Notes: generated from the letters alone by a model not told the origin. A stretch of 64,000 nt of DNA from Myrica gale (GCA_963930655.1 OZ005617.1:10852501-10916500); one strand, 5' to 3'; shown: positions 24,101 to 34,300, counted from the stretch's first letter. A program made the numbers and translations.

Positions 24101-24208
24101 TACGTTTCCGCCGTAATCAAGTAAAAATATAAGTAAGAACGCTGGAGTCATCCGGGGGATAGCTCGCGGCTGTCACGGTCCCTGCGGGATGCCGTTCGGG
24201 GCGTGACA
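21169..24208 (+). repeat. 3' LTR of element C (3,040 bp)
   Basis: It has the same ends as the 5' LTR, TGTGAGACCCC and GGGGCGTGACA. It is shorter by about 940 bp because of two deletions (near 22935 and near 23804) and fewer TA units. The remaining sequence is over 99% identical by eye. Confidence 0.95.
23256..23915 (+). other. Structured LTR module, C 3' copy
   Basis: The same 41-nt candidate exon (23256-23296), donor at 23297, arms CTGGAATGACAC (23341-23352) and GTGTCATTCCAG (23904-23915), and all five hairpins (about 23530-23750). The deletion near 23804 removes loop-side DNA between the last hairpin and the closing arm but leaves the arms and hairpins intact. Confidence 0.6.
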
Positions 24209-24350
24209 CTGGTGCTCGACAGGCGCTCGAGCACCCTTCAAGAAATTTTTGTGCAGTAAGTTCACGCTCGACCGACGCTCGACCAGCGCTCGAGCGTCCC
24301 TTAACATTTTTATACAGAGGCTTAGCGCTCGACCGGCGCTCGACCGGCTT
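24209..24350 (+). repeat. CTCGAG/GCTCGACC palindrome array in LTR B
   Basis: Repeated GCGCTCGACC and GCGCTCGAGC phrases with TCGA cores. Element C inserted at the left edge of this array (its TSD CTGGT abuts GCTCGACAGGCGC). Similar arrays lie in A, D and F. Confidence 0.8.
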
Positions 24351-24569
24351 CTTTGAATTTCACGAAATTTTTCCTAAGTTTCTAAGTTTCCTATTGACCT
24401 ATTAGAAGACCCTACTAGGTTTTTCACTTAAGAAAATGTCTTGTGGTGTAAGATGACCAACTAGAGGTCAAGACTATTGATGTTTTTGTATGACGAAGTA
24501 TGAGTTATTGAATGACTACTTTATACGCCTAGTGAACCTTTGAATAACACTAGTGTGACCCAATTGTAG

Positions 24570-25538
24570 GCAAGTACAATTCAGGCGCTCAAGGGAACGA
24601 AGGTAAGGGGAACTTGTAAGAGGAGCTTACGTTTGTAAGTAGCAATCGTAAGTAGAAACTTACGCTTTTCAAAACTGGAATGATACATAACATGAAAGTA
24701 TTTATAAACACATCAAGCATGGCATGACACGAGCATTTCATGATTTTCTTGAAAGAAAAAGAAGCATGCAAGCATGGAAAGTATTGCGGTTATTCGTTTT
24801 CAAGCACGATATATCAAGCATGACATTATTAAGCACGACATGAATACATCATGATCATTTGCATTCATTTCCTCATGAGAAAGGATAAATTTATGCAAAT
24901 GAAAGTACCATTTTTATGCTACTTTATGACAAGTTTTATGGCAAGTTAGTTAATGAACCCAAGTCGGTCGGTACCGTACCAAGTCAAGAAGGTGCATCCA
25001 TACCGAAGGACGTTTACGTGAAGGGTGGATGTCACCTAGGGCACCCATACCGAAGGATGCTTGCAAGAAGGATGGGTAGTCCACGAGGTATGTGCAATCA
25101 CACTGAAGGATGCTTGCAAGAAGGTGTGAACCTCGAAGGGTCGTGTCTAGCCACTGAAGGACGAATGCGAGAAGGTGTGCTAGCTCGACCATATGTAAGG
25201 TCTCTAAGGGAAATAGGGGACAGTTCCAACGGGAACGCACAACCCTGATGTCAGGGGTAAATAGAGGGCAAGTAGCCCATCAGATAAGATGTGAAATGAT
25301 TTTTCCAAAAACCAAGAAAATTTACAAGTATAAGTATTGTTTTCAAGAGCAAGTGCATGTGCATATGCAAACATGAGGCATACACGTGCATCACGATTCA
25401 TGATCATGCATGAATCGCATTATGTTTACATGATTATGATTTCAAGTTCAAGTGCATGCTTACGATTTCAAATCCATGTTTTAGCTATAATTCTTTACTG
25501 AGTCTTTCGACTCACAGTTTTAAATTGTATCATTCCAG
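24570..25538 (+). other. Structured LTR module, B copy
   Basis: TTGTAG ends at 24569, then a 33-nt candidate exon (24570-24602) and donor GTAAGG at 24603. GTAAG/CTTAC hairpins follow, including GTAAGT-AGAA-ACTTAC at 24648-24663. Arms: CTGGAATGATAC (24675-24686) and GTATCATTCCAG (25527-25538). Hairpins: GGTGCATCCA 24991-25000 with TGGATGTCACC 25026-25036; CCCAT/ATGGG; TCACAC 25098-25103 with GTGTGA 25124-25129 (plus GAGGT 25085-25089 with ACCTC 25130-25134); GGTCG/CGACC; GTTCC/GGAAC; CCCTGA/TCAGGG. The T-A pair replacing the C-G pair of copy C in the third hairpin is a compensated change. Confidence 0.6.
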
Positions 25539-26076
25539 ATAATGTTTTAGGGGAGGAAATTTAAGAGGAGGACCTTGAACCCTAGGAGAAGGGTTGGCGA
25601 TAATGTCTTTTCCTTTTTGCTTTTATTAGTAAAGGTTTAGATAATTTTTGTAAGAGCCGGCATGAGCCTCCGTGGTGTGGTGGTCATGGGTTATTCGGCT
25701 CCGTAAGTTAAGGTTTTAAACTGGTTGATATTTTGAGACCATGTTATAACTACTTTGAGTTATGATAGGAAGCATGTTATTATGTACGTTATACGCTAGC
25801 ATTATAAGGCTTCTTTTAAATATTGAGGCAATATAATTTTCCGCTGCAAGAATCCTCTGGATGAGGTATATTTATTCTGCTGCAAGAATTGTAGTAAGCA
25901 CGCTTAAGCGTTCCTTGTCGGGAATGCTCGCGGCTGTCATTAGCCTCGTTTAGCTAGCATTCGGGGCGTGACAAATAGAGTGTGTGGAATTGTTTATGGT
26001 CAAAAGAATCAAGTTAGGGATCATGATTAGGGTGTTGGAATAGGAAGATTTTAGCACCCTGTTTTTAGGTAACATT

Positions 26077-26412
26077 GCGCTCGACCAGCGTGCATCAGGC
26101 GCTCGAGCGGCCTTAAGGAAATTTGTAATACAGTGTCAAGCCGCTTGACCAGCGGTCGACAGGTGCTCGAGCGGCCTTAAGGAAATTTGTAATACATTGT
26201 CGAGCCACTTGACCAGCGCTCGACAGGTGCTCGAGCGGCCTTAAGGAAATTTGTAATACAGTGTCGAGCCGCTTGACCAGCGCTCGATAGGTGTTCGAGC
26301 GTCCTTGGAAGTTTTCATACAAAAAGTTGGCGCTCGACCACCGCTCGAGTGAGGATAGATTAAAATTGGACAGAGACTTGGCGCTCGACCGGCGCTCGAC
26401 ATGCGCTCGACC
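26077..26412 (+). repeat. TCGA-palindrome array in LTR A with a 64-bp tandem repeat
   Basis: Within an array of GCTCGAGCGG and GCTCGACC phrases, a unit of 64 bp recurs with starts near 26101, 26165, 26229 and 26293. Each unit has the phrase CCTTAAGGAAATTTGTAATA between palindromes, weaker in the last. Confidence 0.85.
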
Positions 26413-27430
26413 GGGACCTGTTAAATTTCATATATTGATTTTTTGAGTTTCTATTGAAGATGTGTGGGACCCTATCATTGAGGCTAGTTGACCACACCTA
26501 GTTAAGAAGTTTATTGAGGATTAGATAGTGGGAATTCGATGGTCATTAACCCGAGCATGGTATAATGTAAAGTATTGAACCAGAGATATTAAGCTAGATG
26601 AATTATAGGTTGCTGACTTGGCTTGTTTCATGAATAGGCTTTGAAATCAATGATATCAATGGGAAGAGTCAGTGTACTTAGTTGATATTAAGTGGATTAC
26701 ACGGTGGTCCCATTAGCAACCATGTTGGAGTTGTTTGATGCACATGTTTGATTGTTTTTCTTCAATTATATTTATTCCTTCATAGTAGTGAAGGTATGTT
26801 GATGACATTGAATTAAACAGCGAGCCTAAGAGTGAAAAGGATGCCAAGATGGTCAGGGGTTGATCACGTAAATAAGGATCTATGTCTGTCGGTTATGATT
26901 GGAAGGATGGTGGGCATTGGTGTTCATGTGAACTTGAAAACTTGGAGATAAGACTAATGTAACTTAGGTTAAATCCTATAGGTCTCAGCAGCAACTATAT
27001 AGCATATTACTTGAGGGTCTAAGTGATGAACTTGATGGTCATTAGTCCATGCAAAGTAAGATTTAAGATTGTGGACCAAGGAAAATAGAATTCGACATGA
27101 TATAGGTTGCTTATTTGGTATGGAATTGTTGATAAGGTTGAATCATTACGGATCCGATCTTGGATATTGAGGTTATGAAGGACGATGATGTAAGGTCAAG
27201 TTGAAATACCCTAGAAGTTCACTTAATTTGGAGTTGGTTGATGTGTATGATTGTTGTTTTTAAAATTTGCTTTTATGAAAGCTAATGTTTAAAAGAAATT
27301 TTAAGTATGATTTCACGTAAAGGAAATCCCATGTTTAAAGATATGGATTTTGAAACCGAGTACGTATGTGAATACTTTTCTTTGAATGATTATTCTTAAG
27401 CGTTAAGTAACGAAAGTAACTCGCTTGTAG

Positions 27431-28486
27431 GGGAAGACTCATTCTAAGCTCGAGAGGATCGAGGTAAGTGAAAACTTACTTTTTATGAAAACTGGAATGA
27501 TACGCAACATGTTTTTATGAACAAGCATAACATGTTATTTTTACCAAACATAACATGTTTATAACCAAGCATGACAAGATATTTCCCATCAAGCATGACA
27601 TAACATACGTATTGGCATGAAAGCATGACATAAGTTTTGTGCAAATGAAAGCATGAAAGTTTTATGAAATATTTGTTATCAAGCATGACACGTCATAAGC
27701 ATTTGCATGATTTTCTTGAAAGAAAAAGAAAGATCTGTGCAAATGAAAGCAAGAAATTTTTATGACAAGTTAAGTTAAGGGGCTATGGTTGGTACCGTAC
27801 CATCAAGAAGGACGCCCATACCGAAGGACGAATGCGAGAAGGATGGGTGATCCTAGAGGTAAGTGCAACCACACTGAAGGACGAATGCGAGAAGGTGTGG
27901 ACCTCCAAGGGTCGTGTCTAGCCGCTGAAGGACGAATTCGAGAAGGTGGGCTAGCTCGACCAGATGCAATGTCTCCAAGGGAAATAGGGGACAGTTCCGA
28001 TGGGAACGCACAACCTTGACTTCAGGGGTTAAATGGAGCGCAAGTAGCCCACAAGATAAGAATTGGATGTTTTCCAAGATCAAGATATTTACAAGTGCAA
28101 GTACAAGTTTTCAAGAGCAAGTGCATGTGCATATGCACACATGAGCATACATGCACATCAAGAAGTCATGATCATGCATGAATCACTTTATGTTTACAAG
28201 TACATAATATCAAGTTATGCTCCTAGTGCATGATTACAAGTTCATGATTTCAAGCTATGGTACTAGTGCATGATTACAAGATTATGAATTCAAGTTCATG
28301 TTTACAAGTTCCAAGTTCATGCTTAAAAGTTCAAGATCAAGTTTACAAGCTCAAGTTTACAATTTTACAAGTTCAAGTTTATAAGTTCAAGTTCATGTTT
28401 TAAGTTCATGTTTATAAGATCATGTTTACAAGTTCTTTTCCTTATTGAGTCGTTTGACTCACATTTTTCAAAATGTATCATTCCAG
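27431..28486 (+). other. Structured LTR module, A copy
   Basis: TTGTAG ends at 27430, then a 33-nt candidate exon (27431-27463) and donor GAG|GTAAGT at 27464. The donor can be closed into GTAAGT-GAAA-ACTTAC. Arms: CTGGAATGATAC (27492-27503) and GTATCATTCCAG (28475-28486). Hairpins at about 27800-28030 include CCCAT/ATGGG, CCACAC/GTGTGG with GAGGT/ACCTC, GGTCG/CGACC with CTAGCC/GGCTAG, GTTCC-GATG-GGAAC, and CCTTGA/TCAGGG with a G-U pair. Confidence 0.6.
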
Positions 28487-28971
28487 ATTTGCTAGGTGAC
28501 AGGAGTCCTGAGGATTTCATGACTTAGTAAGAATTAGATTGTAATGTGGTTGGTCATAGGCCATCGGGAATGCACTCGGGTTTGGAGTTGGAGAATGCAC
28601 AAGAAGCCCTGAGAGTGCTTGATATCATGCTGAGGCAGCAGATTGCTAAATAATAATGTAAGGTATATAAGGATTCGAGATGTAATGTAAAGATGTTATG
28701 AGTATGTCAATATAAAGAGGTTTTGATGGAATCCCTTAGGTCATGTACCTCAGCCATGCAGCCATACTATGTAATTAAGATGCTTACACCATTACAGGAA
28801 GTCATTTTGTGTAAGTAGACGTTTATGTAAATGTCCTTGGCTGTCTCTCTCAGTTGTATGTATATAAAAAAAATTTCCGCTGCAAGATTTAGAGAAAACG
28901 CTGGAACATTCATTGAGTGGATGTTCGCGGCTGTCACTAAACCCCTTCGGGCTAGCGTTCGGAGCGTGACA

Positions 28972-29368
28972 CAGGAGAAGCTATGAGGAAGCCATTATAA
29001 ATAGCTCAGAACTTCATTAGAGAGAAGAAGAAGTCAATTTCTCGAAAATCGTTCTCTCTCTAAAACTCACTCTATCTCTAGAGTTCTATCTCTCTCAAGA
29101 ACTGTGTGCGTGGATTTGAATGTGGCAGAATGTTTGGGCTGCTAATTTTCAACGATCTAGATTTTCACTGCGCGAATCTTTACATCAAATCCCTGGGAAA
29201 GTCTTTGGTTGGCAGGGTTGAAACTAGACATTCACTTTTCGGGGAGGCAATTGTAGAAAAGCAAATTTTTGGGGACCAAAATGAATAAAATAAAAAAACA
29301 AGCCAAAAACCATATAAAATAGGCTTAGTTTTTGCAAAGTATGGGAGGTTAAAGGGCTACGACACCCC
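28972..29368. other. Flank of solo LTR A; promoter-like leader
   Basis: After the CAGGA duplication comes a TATA box (TATAAAT, 28996-29002) and a CT-rich leader (about 29045-29100), typical of plant LTR promoters. Probably the right half of an older LTR that A entered; its left half would be before 9148. The family is not identified. Confidence 0.35.
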
Positions 29369-30070
29369 CACTACAAAAAAAACAGGTCTATTGCGGCGGT
29401 CACCGACCGCCGCTATAGACCCCTCTTTAGCAGCGTTTTGTAATATTACCTGTAGCGGCGATCTTTATTTTATTCCTTTTTATACATTATTTTATTTTGT
29501 CATGTGTTTAAAAAATATTTTAGGAGACCTACATAATAAAATATGGAATTAAAAGGAGTCTTATGAAAATTGAAGTTGTTATATGAAATTAGAAATAATG
29601 TTATGAAAGTTTTATCTATGATTGTTATGATAATTGTATTTTTATTGACTAAATCTAAGTAGTTTAGAGATATCTATTATCATATGTGTATAATGAGCAT
29701 ATATATTTGTAATAATTAGTAATATAATAATATTTAATTATAAAATATTATTTAATTTAAAACAAAAAGATATTGTGAGATTAATTAGCTTATGCAATTA
29801 AAGTACATAACTTAATATCTGATTTTGTTATGATAATTTATATTTTTAAATTATAAATATTATATATTATTACTATGAACTTGTTTCAATTAAAATTATT
29901 ACAGTAGTTAAATAATATGCTATGTATTTAATTATAAAAAAATATTAAATAATATGTTATGTATTTAATAATTTGTATAAAGATTTTCAAATACTATTAT
30001 AATTTATAACTGCTTTTAATTACACTAAAAATATATAACTACAAAATATAAAATTATTATTTAAAAAAAC
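29369..30070 (+). repeat. Left long terminal inverted repeat of the CACTA-type element
   Basis: Matches the right end in inverted orientation. For example, CCTACATAATAAAATATGGA near 29528 matches the complement of the 37970 region, and the AATTAGCTTATGCAATTAAA region near 29780 matches the complement of about 37745-37795. AT-rich and non-coding. Confidence 0.7.
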
Positions 30071-30279
30071 TACAAATAAAAAAAAAATTGAATTGAAACG
30101 CTGCCGTTCCCCTCCCCCGCCTTTCAATGTAAACTCCCCCGCGCGCATTATACAATTAAATTCCCCCACCCCGCGCGCGCCCTATTTCGCGAAATCCCTT
30201 CCCCCCTCCCCTCAAGCCTTTCTCTCTCGCACTCTCTACGAGTGATTCCCATGGCCAATCTGTGAAGAAAAAGAAGGAA

Positions 30280-30393
30280 ATGTCGACGATAGAGAAGCTC
30301 TTCGTGCAGATCTTTGAGCGGAAGCGAGGGATCATCGACCACGCCTTGGCTCTGGACCCCTCTGCTCCACTCCCAGCCCTCGGATCCCAATGG
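30280..30393 (+). pseudogene. Captured first-exon-like fragment (unidentified plant gene)
   Basis: An ATG opens MSTIEKLFVQIFERKRG, which looks like the N-terminus of a conserved plant protein I cannot name. The frame then degrades: an overlapping frame reads PWLWTPLLHSQPSDPN, suggesting a frameshift inside the exon. A donor-like GTAATT follows at 30393. Another exon-like piece ([19 protein letters not shown]) lies at about 31322-31389. Confidence 0.4.
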
Positions 30394-30789
30394 TAATTGC
30401 CTATCTCTTCCCCAGCGCTATTGTTCTCATTTAAAACACCGAACTGCCCAACACTATCGTTCTCATTTAAATTTGATGCTTAGAGGAGGTTGGGAGGAAA
30501 GCACTTAAATTTATCTTTTTCCTTATTTGGGGCATGAGTGGATAAGAGCTTTTAATCTTTCACGGTGCAACAAACGAAAATAAGTTGACTGGGGCCTAAT
30601 ATTTGTTTAGAGGGTTCATGGTGCTTACAGGGTAGTCAAGTTTTGTTTCCATCATTTTTTCCGCTGGACCTTTGATTCCTTGCTATTTCTTTTTCCTCTG
30701 GAAAATGGGGGAAACAAGAAGAAAAAAAGCCATGCCCCGGTGATTAAATTTGTCTGATTCCTTGCTATTTCTTTTTCCAAATTCTAGGT

Positions 30790-31128
30790 CGTTTAAAGTT
30801 TTGGGGTGCAACCCTCTGAAAGGGGAGGCGAGAGCAGTGCATTTAGCTTGCTTAAGTGCTGACTGTTTTGATGGGGTCCCTGTGATTATTAAAGGAGATT
30901 GTTTAGAATTGGTGAACCAGGTTCAAGACCGTGATTGGATACCAGATTGGGAGATTACTGGTGAATTGGAGCCTTGTGTGGACACCTAGGGAGGGCAATG
31001 TTGCTGCTCATAATCAAGCCCACTGGTGTGTGAACCAGAGTTGCTCTGGAATTATTAGGCTTGATTCTATGCCTTTTGTTGTAATGGATGATGGATATTC
31101 TGCTACTTTGAGCGTGCCTCTTCAATGA
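30790..31128 (+). pseudogene. RNase H-like LINE fragment
   Basis: KGEARAVHLACLSAD, IIKGDCLELVNQV and, after a frameshift near 30960, REGNVAAHNQAHW, ending at 31126-31128. This order is the RNase H-like domain found at the end of plant L1 elements (compare 7205-7690). A short A-run follows near 31149. Probably a severely truncated LINE inside the CACTA-type element. Confidence 0.6.
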
Positions 31129-31498
31129 ATTGCAAGATGATTGTTAAGAAAAAAAAGTTTTACCAAACTAATTAAATCAATTGATTTGCAGATAAGATGA
31201 AATCCATTTCGTTGGCTCAAACAAACATCCATTAGGTGTCTAATTTGAGATCTTTTCAATCTAGACTTGATTGTTTATCCACCAATGAAATTATTGCTCT
31301 TTTCAATCTCTTCATATACGACAAGAGCTTGTTGAAAGTGGACATGCATTGTTGAACCATGCTTATCGTGCTGAACAAGAATATGAAAGGTGAAGCTGAA
31401 AATCTCTTATCTTATCTCTCGTGCTCTCTTCGAAATTATTTTACAATATTATTGAGCCAGTGGAATTGGGAATGATCCTATATGCATGAACTGTTCAG

Positions 31499-31631
31499 GT
31501 ACCTTCATGAAGTTTGCTCTCCATCAGTAGTTCACAAAAATATCAAGTCAGCCAACATATTACTGGATGCAGAACTCAATCCTCACATGTCAGACTGTGG
31601 CCTGGCAAGCCTTGTCCCAAATGCAGATCTG
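31499..31631 (+). pseudogene. Captured exon of a STRUBBELIG-family-like receptor kinase
   Basis: The acceptor-like TGTTCAG ends at 31498 and a donor GTAAAT begins at 31632. The 133-nt exon encodes [20 protein letters not shown] and continues through [18 protein letters not shown]. This is the catalytic loop region of plant STRUBBELIG-receptor-family kinases, which have N where active kinases have D in the HRD motif (here HKN). No neighbouring kinase exons were found, so it is an isolated captured exon with its splice sites. Confidence 0.7.
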
Positions 31632-32309
31632 GTAAATATTGAGCTATTTCGAGTTTACAAAACTTGTAATTGAAAATTTTAAAGTGCTGTTCAAATCCTA
31701 CATCAGTCACAGCTTTAGCACCTTTAGAGTGCCATTCTTTCTTTTATAGATAGAAAATGGAACTAACAAGGGAAAGCATGTTTGGTACTTAATTCTGAAT
31801 ATAATTGAAAGATAGATACGCAATCAATAAGTTGGGAATGATGGCATGTCGACCTGCACCTGTCCAGGTATGTCAGAGGTTTTTTTTTCCAGTTATAAAT
31901 TTTACATGGGTTTTTGCTAAGAAGATTTTCTTATCGTATATACGTCTGTTTTAAAAGCTTCTGGTATATTCATTATGCTGTTTATTGTATTTTAGGAGCT
32001 CAAATGATTGAACTGCTTTAAGAATCCTGGTGTGGAGGGATGCAAGTGTTATTGTCTTATGAAAAGCTGATTTTTGATTTATGTGATCTTCAAGATCAAA
32101 ATATCATGCAACTCTAGACATAGGGACTTGCTCTCTTAGACAAGATTAATTGTGCATAGCTATGGCATTAGTGCTTCATACTGTCTGCCATCTGATAGTT
32201 CATATTAGATGAATTATCTTATTACTGTACATTTCTTAGAGTCCAACTATATATATCCCGAGTACTTTTGCATTTATGCTTGTCTTTCTATTTATGTAAA
32301 CCTTTTTGT

Positions 32310-32442
32310 TGTGATAGTGTAAGAGAGAGATTTCTTTCAACACTGGAGCAACTGGGATTAGAACCTCTACGTGTTGATCTTCTGCCACTGATTCTTCTTA
32401 ACCACGACCATATGCAAGCATATTCCCTTATGGACATTAGGT
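32310..32442 (+). pseudogene. Captured exon-like fragment (unidentified)
   Basis: An open stretch reading RERFLSTLEQLGLEPLRVDL and then LPLILLNHDHMQAYSLMDIR stops at a donor-like GTAAAG. The periodic Leu pattern looks like real coding sequence, but I cannot name the source gene. Confidence 0.35.
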
Positions 32443-34060
32443 AAAGTTCATTTTGTATTCCTTAAGCTAGTATGTCTGCAGTGAAAAAGCCGATTGTTTA
32501 GTTTTCACGTTCTGTTATCCATTGTAATGCTAACATTAAATATTCTTTAAAGGTTTAGCTGCTACTTAAGTCATTGAAGTGCCAGTCAGGATTGCCTGAG
32601 TAACTTCCAGCTCTGTTTGTGCTATTATCTTAAACATCTTGGGTTAATTTTTTCTTTCTTCCTTTACTAACCATTGTTACCCTTTTTTATGGTAGAAATA
32701 CAACTCATGTACCTATATAGGGTTCAGCCCATGACCTTGACCTCTGCCCATTGTTTTGGCCTATGTTGACAAATTGTGACTGCTTTCAATAACTAGTAAA
32801 ATTTGACAGGAATGGCATACAAAGGGGCCTTACAAATAGGAACTCTTTTGGGCAACCTGTTGGTGAAGTAACTGCATAAGAATGATTTTGTTATAACAAA
32901 CTGTGGTGTGTCCAAGAATTTTGAGCTCACTCCCCTTATGAAAAGTGTTTTTACGGTTTAAAATGAGATATTTTGTTTATTTGTATTTCTCATGTGCTAT
33001 TTATTTTCAATTACAGGAATTCAAGATATAGAGGATGTTGATGTGTCAAAGGAGGAGGAAGATTTTAATTGGTCCTTGCTTATTGTGTTGTATTTGAACA
33101 TTTTAGTCGGTCCTTGCATATTTTTTATTTTATACTAGAAATTTGTTATTTTTTAGATTACTTTAGAGATTCTTGTGTTTGTTGTAAAATATTATTAATC
33201 AATGATGAAGTATATTTTGTTTTATTCTCCTTGTTCTTTAATTTTTTACATCCAATAAATTATAATTATTAAAATAAATTTGTATTTTTTTTTCTAAAAA
33301 AATAAATTTGTATTACCGATTAAAAAAGCATGTATATGAAAATATAGGAAAAAATTAGTAGTGCATTAAAATGCTAGCAAAAGAAAAAAAAAAAACACTG
33401 GGTCGTGCGATCTCCAAGATAATTATATTGTGGCGGCCGAGTTTGTTGCTACTGAAACTGACTCACTCAAAATGAGCAACGCAAAGGCTATCCCAAATTT
33501 AGGAGTTCTATCGTGTAATAATTAGCTCAAAAGGCCAAATCATCTCCTTAAAGAAAATAGACTAATTTCAAACTCGCGTAAAAAAAAGAAGAATATAAAA
33601 AGCGTTTACTGAACACAGTTCATATTCATATTTTTGAATTTTGGAAAGTTCGAAACGAAATTAAAACATCAAAAAATGTAAACTAAGAATATAATGTGCA
33701 TTAAAAGTAATAAAACAAATTATATTGCATCATTGACTAAATAACGTCGTCTTACAAGTTTTGCAACAAATGCAAATAAGTTCTAAAAGTTTCTCACTAG
33801 TCTAAATACTAACAAGTAATGAAATTTAACAACAAATAACTATAATTTTAATTGAAAAATTAACAAAGGACATAAATTTAATACCTCACTAGCTTCAGCA
33901 CCTGCAATAGCATCATCTGCTCCAGCACTATCTTCACTATCACCAATACCATCACCCTCACCATCAACATTGTCTGCAATCGCAATATTGAAAAATTAAC
34001 AAACAGTATTGAAATAAACAAAGGACAAAATCTGGGCATATTATACACTTAATTTGAATA

Positions 34061-34137
34061 CTTCCTGAGATATGTTTATTGCAATAATTACAGTGGTACA
34101 AAGCCCCTTTCCCTTCAAACAGTCCATGAACTACACA
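34061..34137 (-). pseudogene. Captured fragment resembling an ADA2-type ZZ zinc finger
   Basis: The minus strand reads GKGALYHCNYCNKHISG, close to the start of the ZZ finger of plant ADA2 transcriptional adaptors, which has the CX2C pair CNYC. The rest of the finger is absent: the sequence leaves the homology after GG-like residues near 34061. The acidic, low-complexity frame on the same strand at about 33890-33975 may or may not belong to it. Confidence 0.4.
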
Positions 34138-34300
34138 TTGCAAAAGATTAGGTTAGTAGTCAATCGAGGCTTAAAATTACAAAGTAAAGCAGCAATGAAA
34201 ATGAGAGAAGTATTTCAAGTGAAATAGCAATGAAGAAAAAGTGATAACATTACTTGATTGGGCATGAAACATAGCCTAAATGAAACATGTTGGAAAAAAC

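Larger units (their letters stand above)
11492..24208 (+). mobile_element. Element C: nearly complete chromovirus (Tekay/Del type)
   Basis: A 12.7-kb Ty3/gypsy element with both LTRs, a tRNA-iMet primer site, gag-pol ending in a chromodomain, an extra ORF and a polypurine tract. It is flanked by an exact 5-bp duplication, CTGGT at 11487-11491 and 24209-24213, and lies inside solo LTR B. By eye the LTRs differ at roughly twenty substitutions in about 3 kb of shared sequence, which implies recent insertion. Three nonsense codons and one frameshift in pol make this copy non-autonomous. The order protease, RT, RNase H, integrase, chromodomain defines a chromovirus. Confidence 0.97.
10407..25973 (+). 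mobile_element. Solo LTR B (Tekay-type), interrupted by C
   Basis: The left part is 10407-11491 and the right part resumes at 24214, ending at 25973 in TTCGGGGCGTGACA. It starts TGTGAGACCCC. The 5-bp flanks are AACAG (10402-10406) and AATAG (25974-25978), one mismatch. The unoccupied site is visible in the homologous LTR of D near 40571-40585 (GCATGTATTAGAGTGTGTGG), which confirms that B entered A. A GAAG-rich leader precedes AAAG|GTGAGT at 11024/11025. No internal region remains. Confidence 0.88.
9153..28971 (+). mobile_element. Solo LTR A (Tekay-type), interrupted by B
   Basis: The left part is 9153-10406, the right part 25979-28971, about 4.25 kb in total. It begins TGCGAGACCCC, close to the TGTGAGACCCC start of the other LTRs here, and ends GGAGCGTGACA. 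The flanks carry an exact 5-bp duplication, CAGGA at 9148-9152 and at 28972-28976, and no internal region adjoins, so this is a solo LTR left by recombination. The interior is homologous to the LTRs of element D. A purine-rich leader lies at about 9650-9719, with AG|GT at 9719/9720. Confidence 0.88.

Noticed and set aside
26101-26302. Regularly spaced repeats resembling a CRISPR array
   Set aside because: The units are contiguous 64-bp tandem repeats without unique spacers, in a plant LTR.
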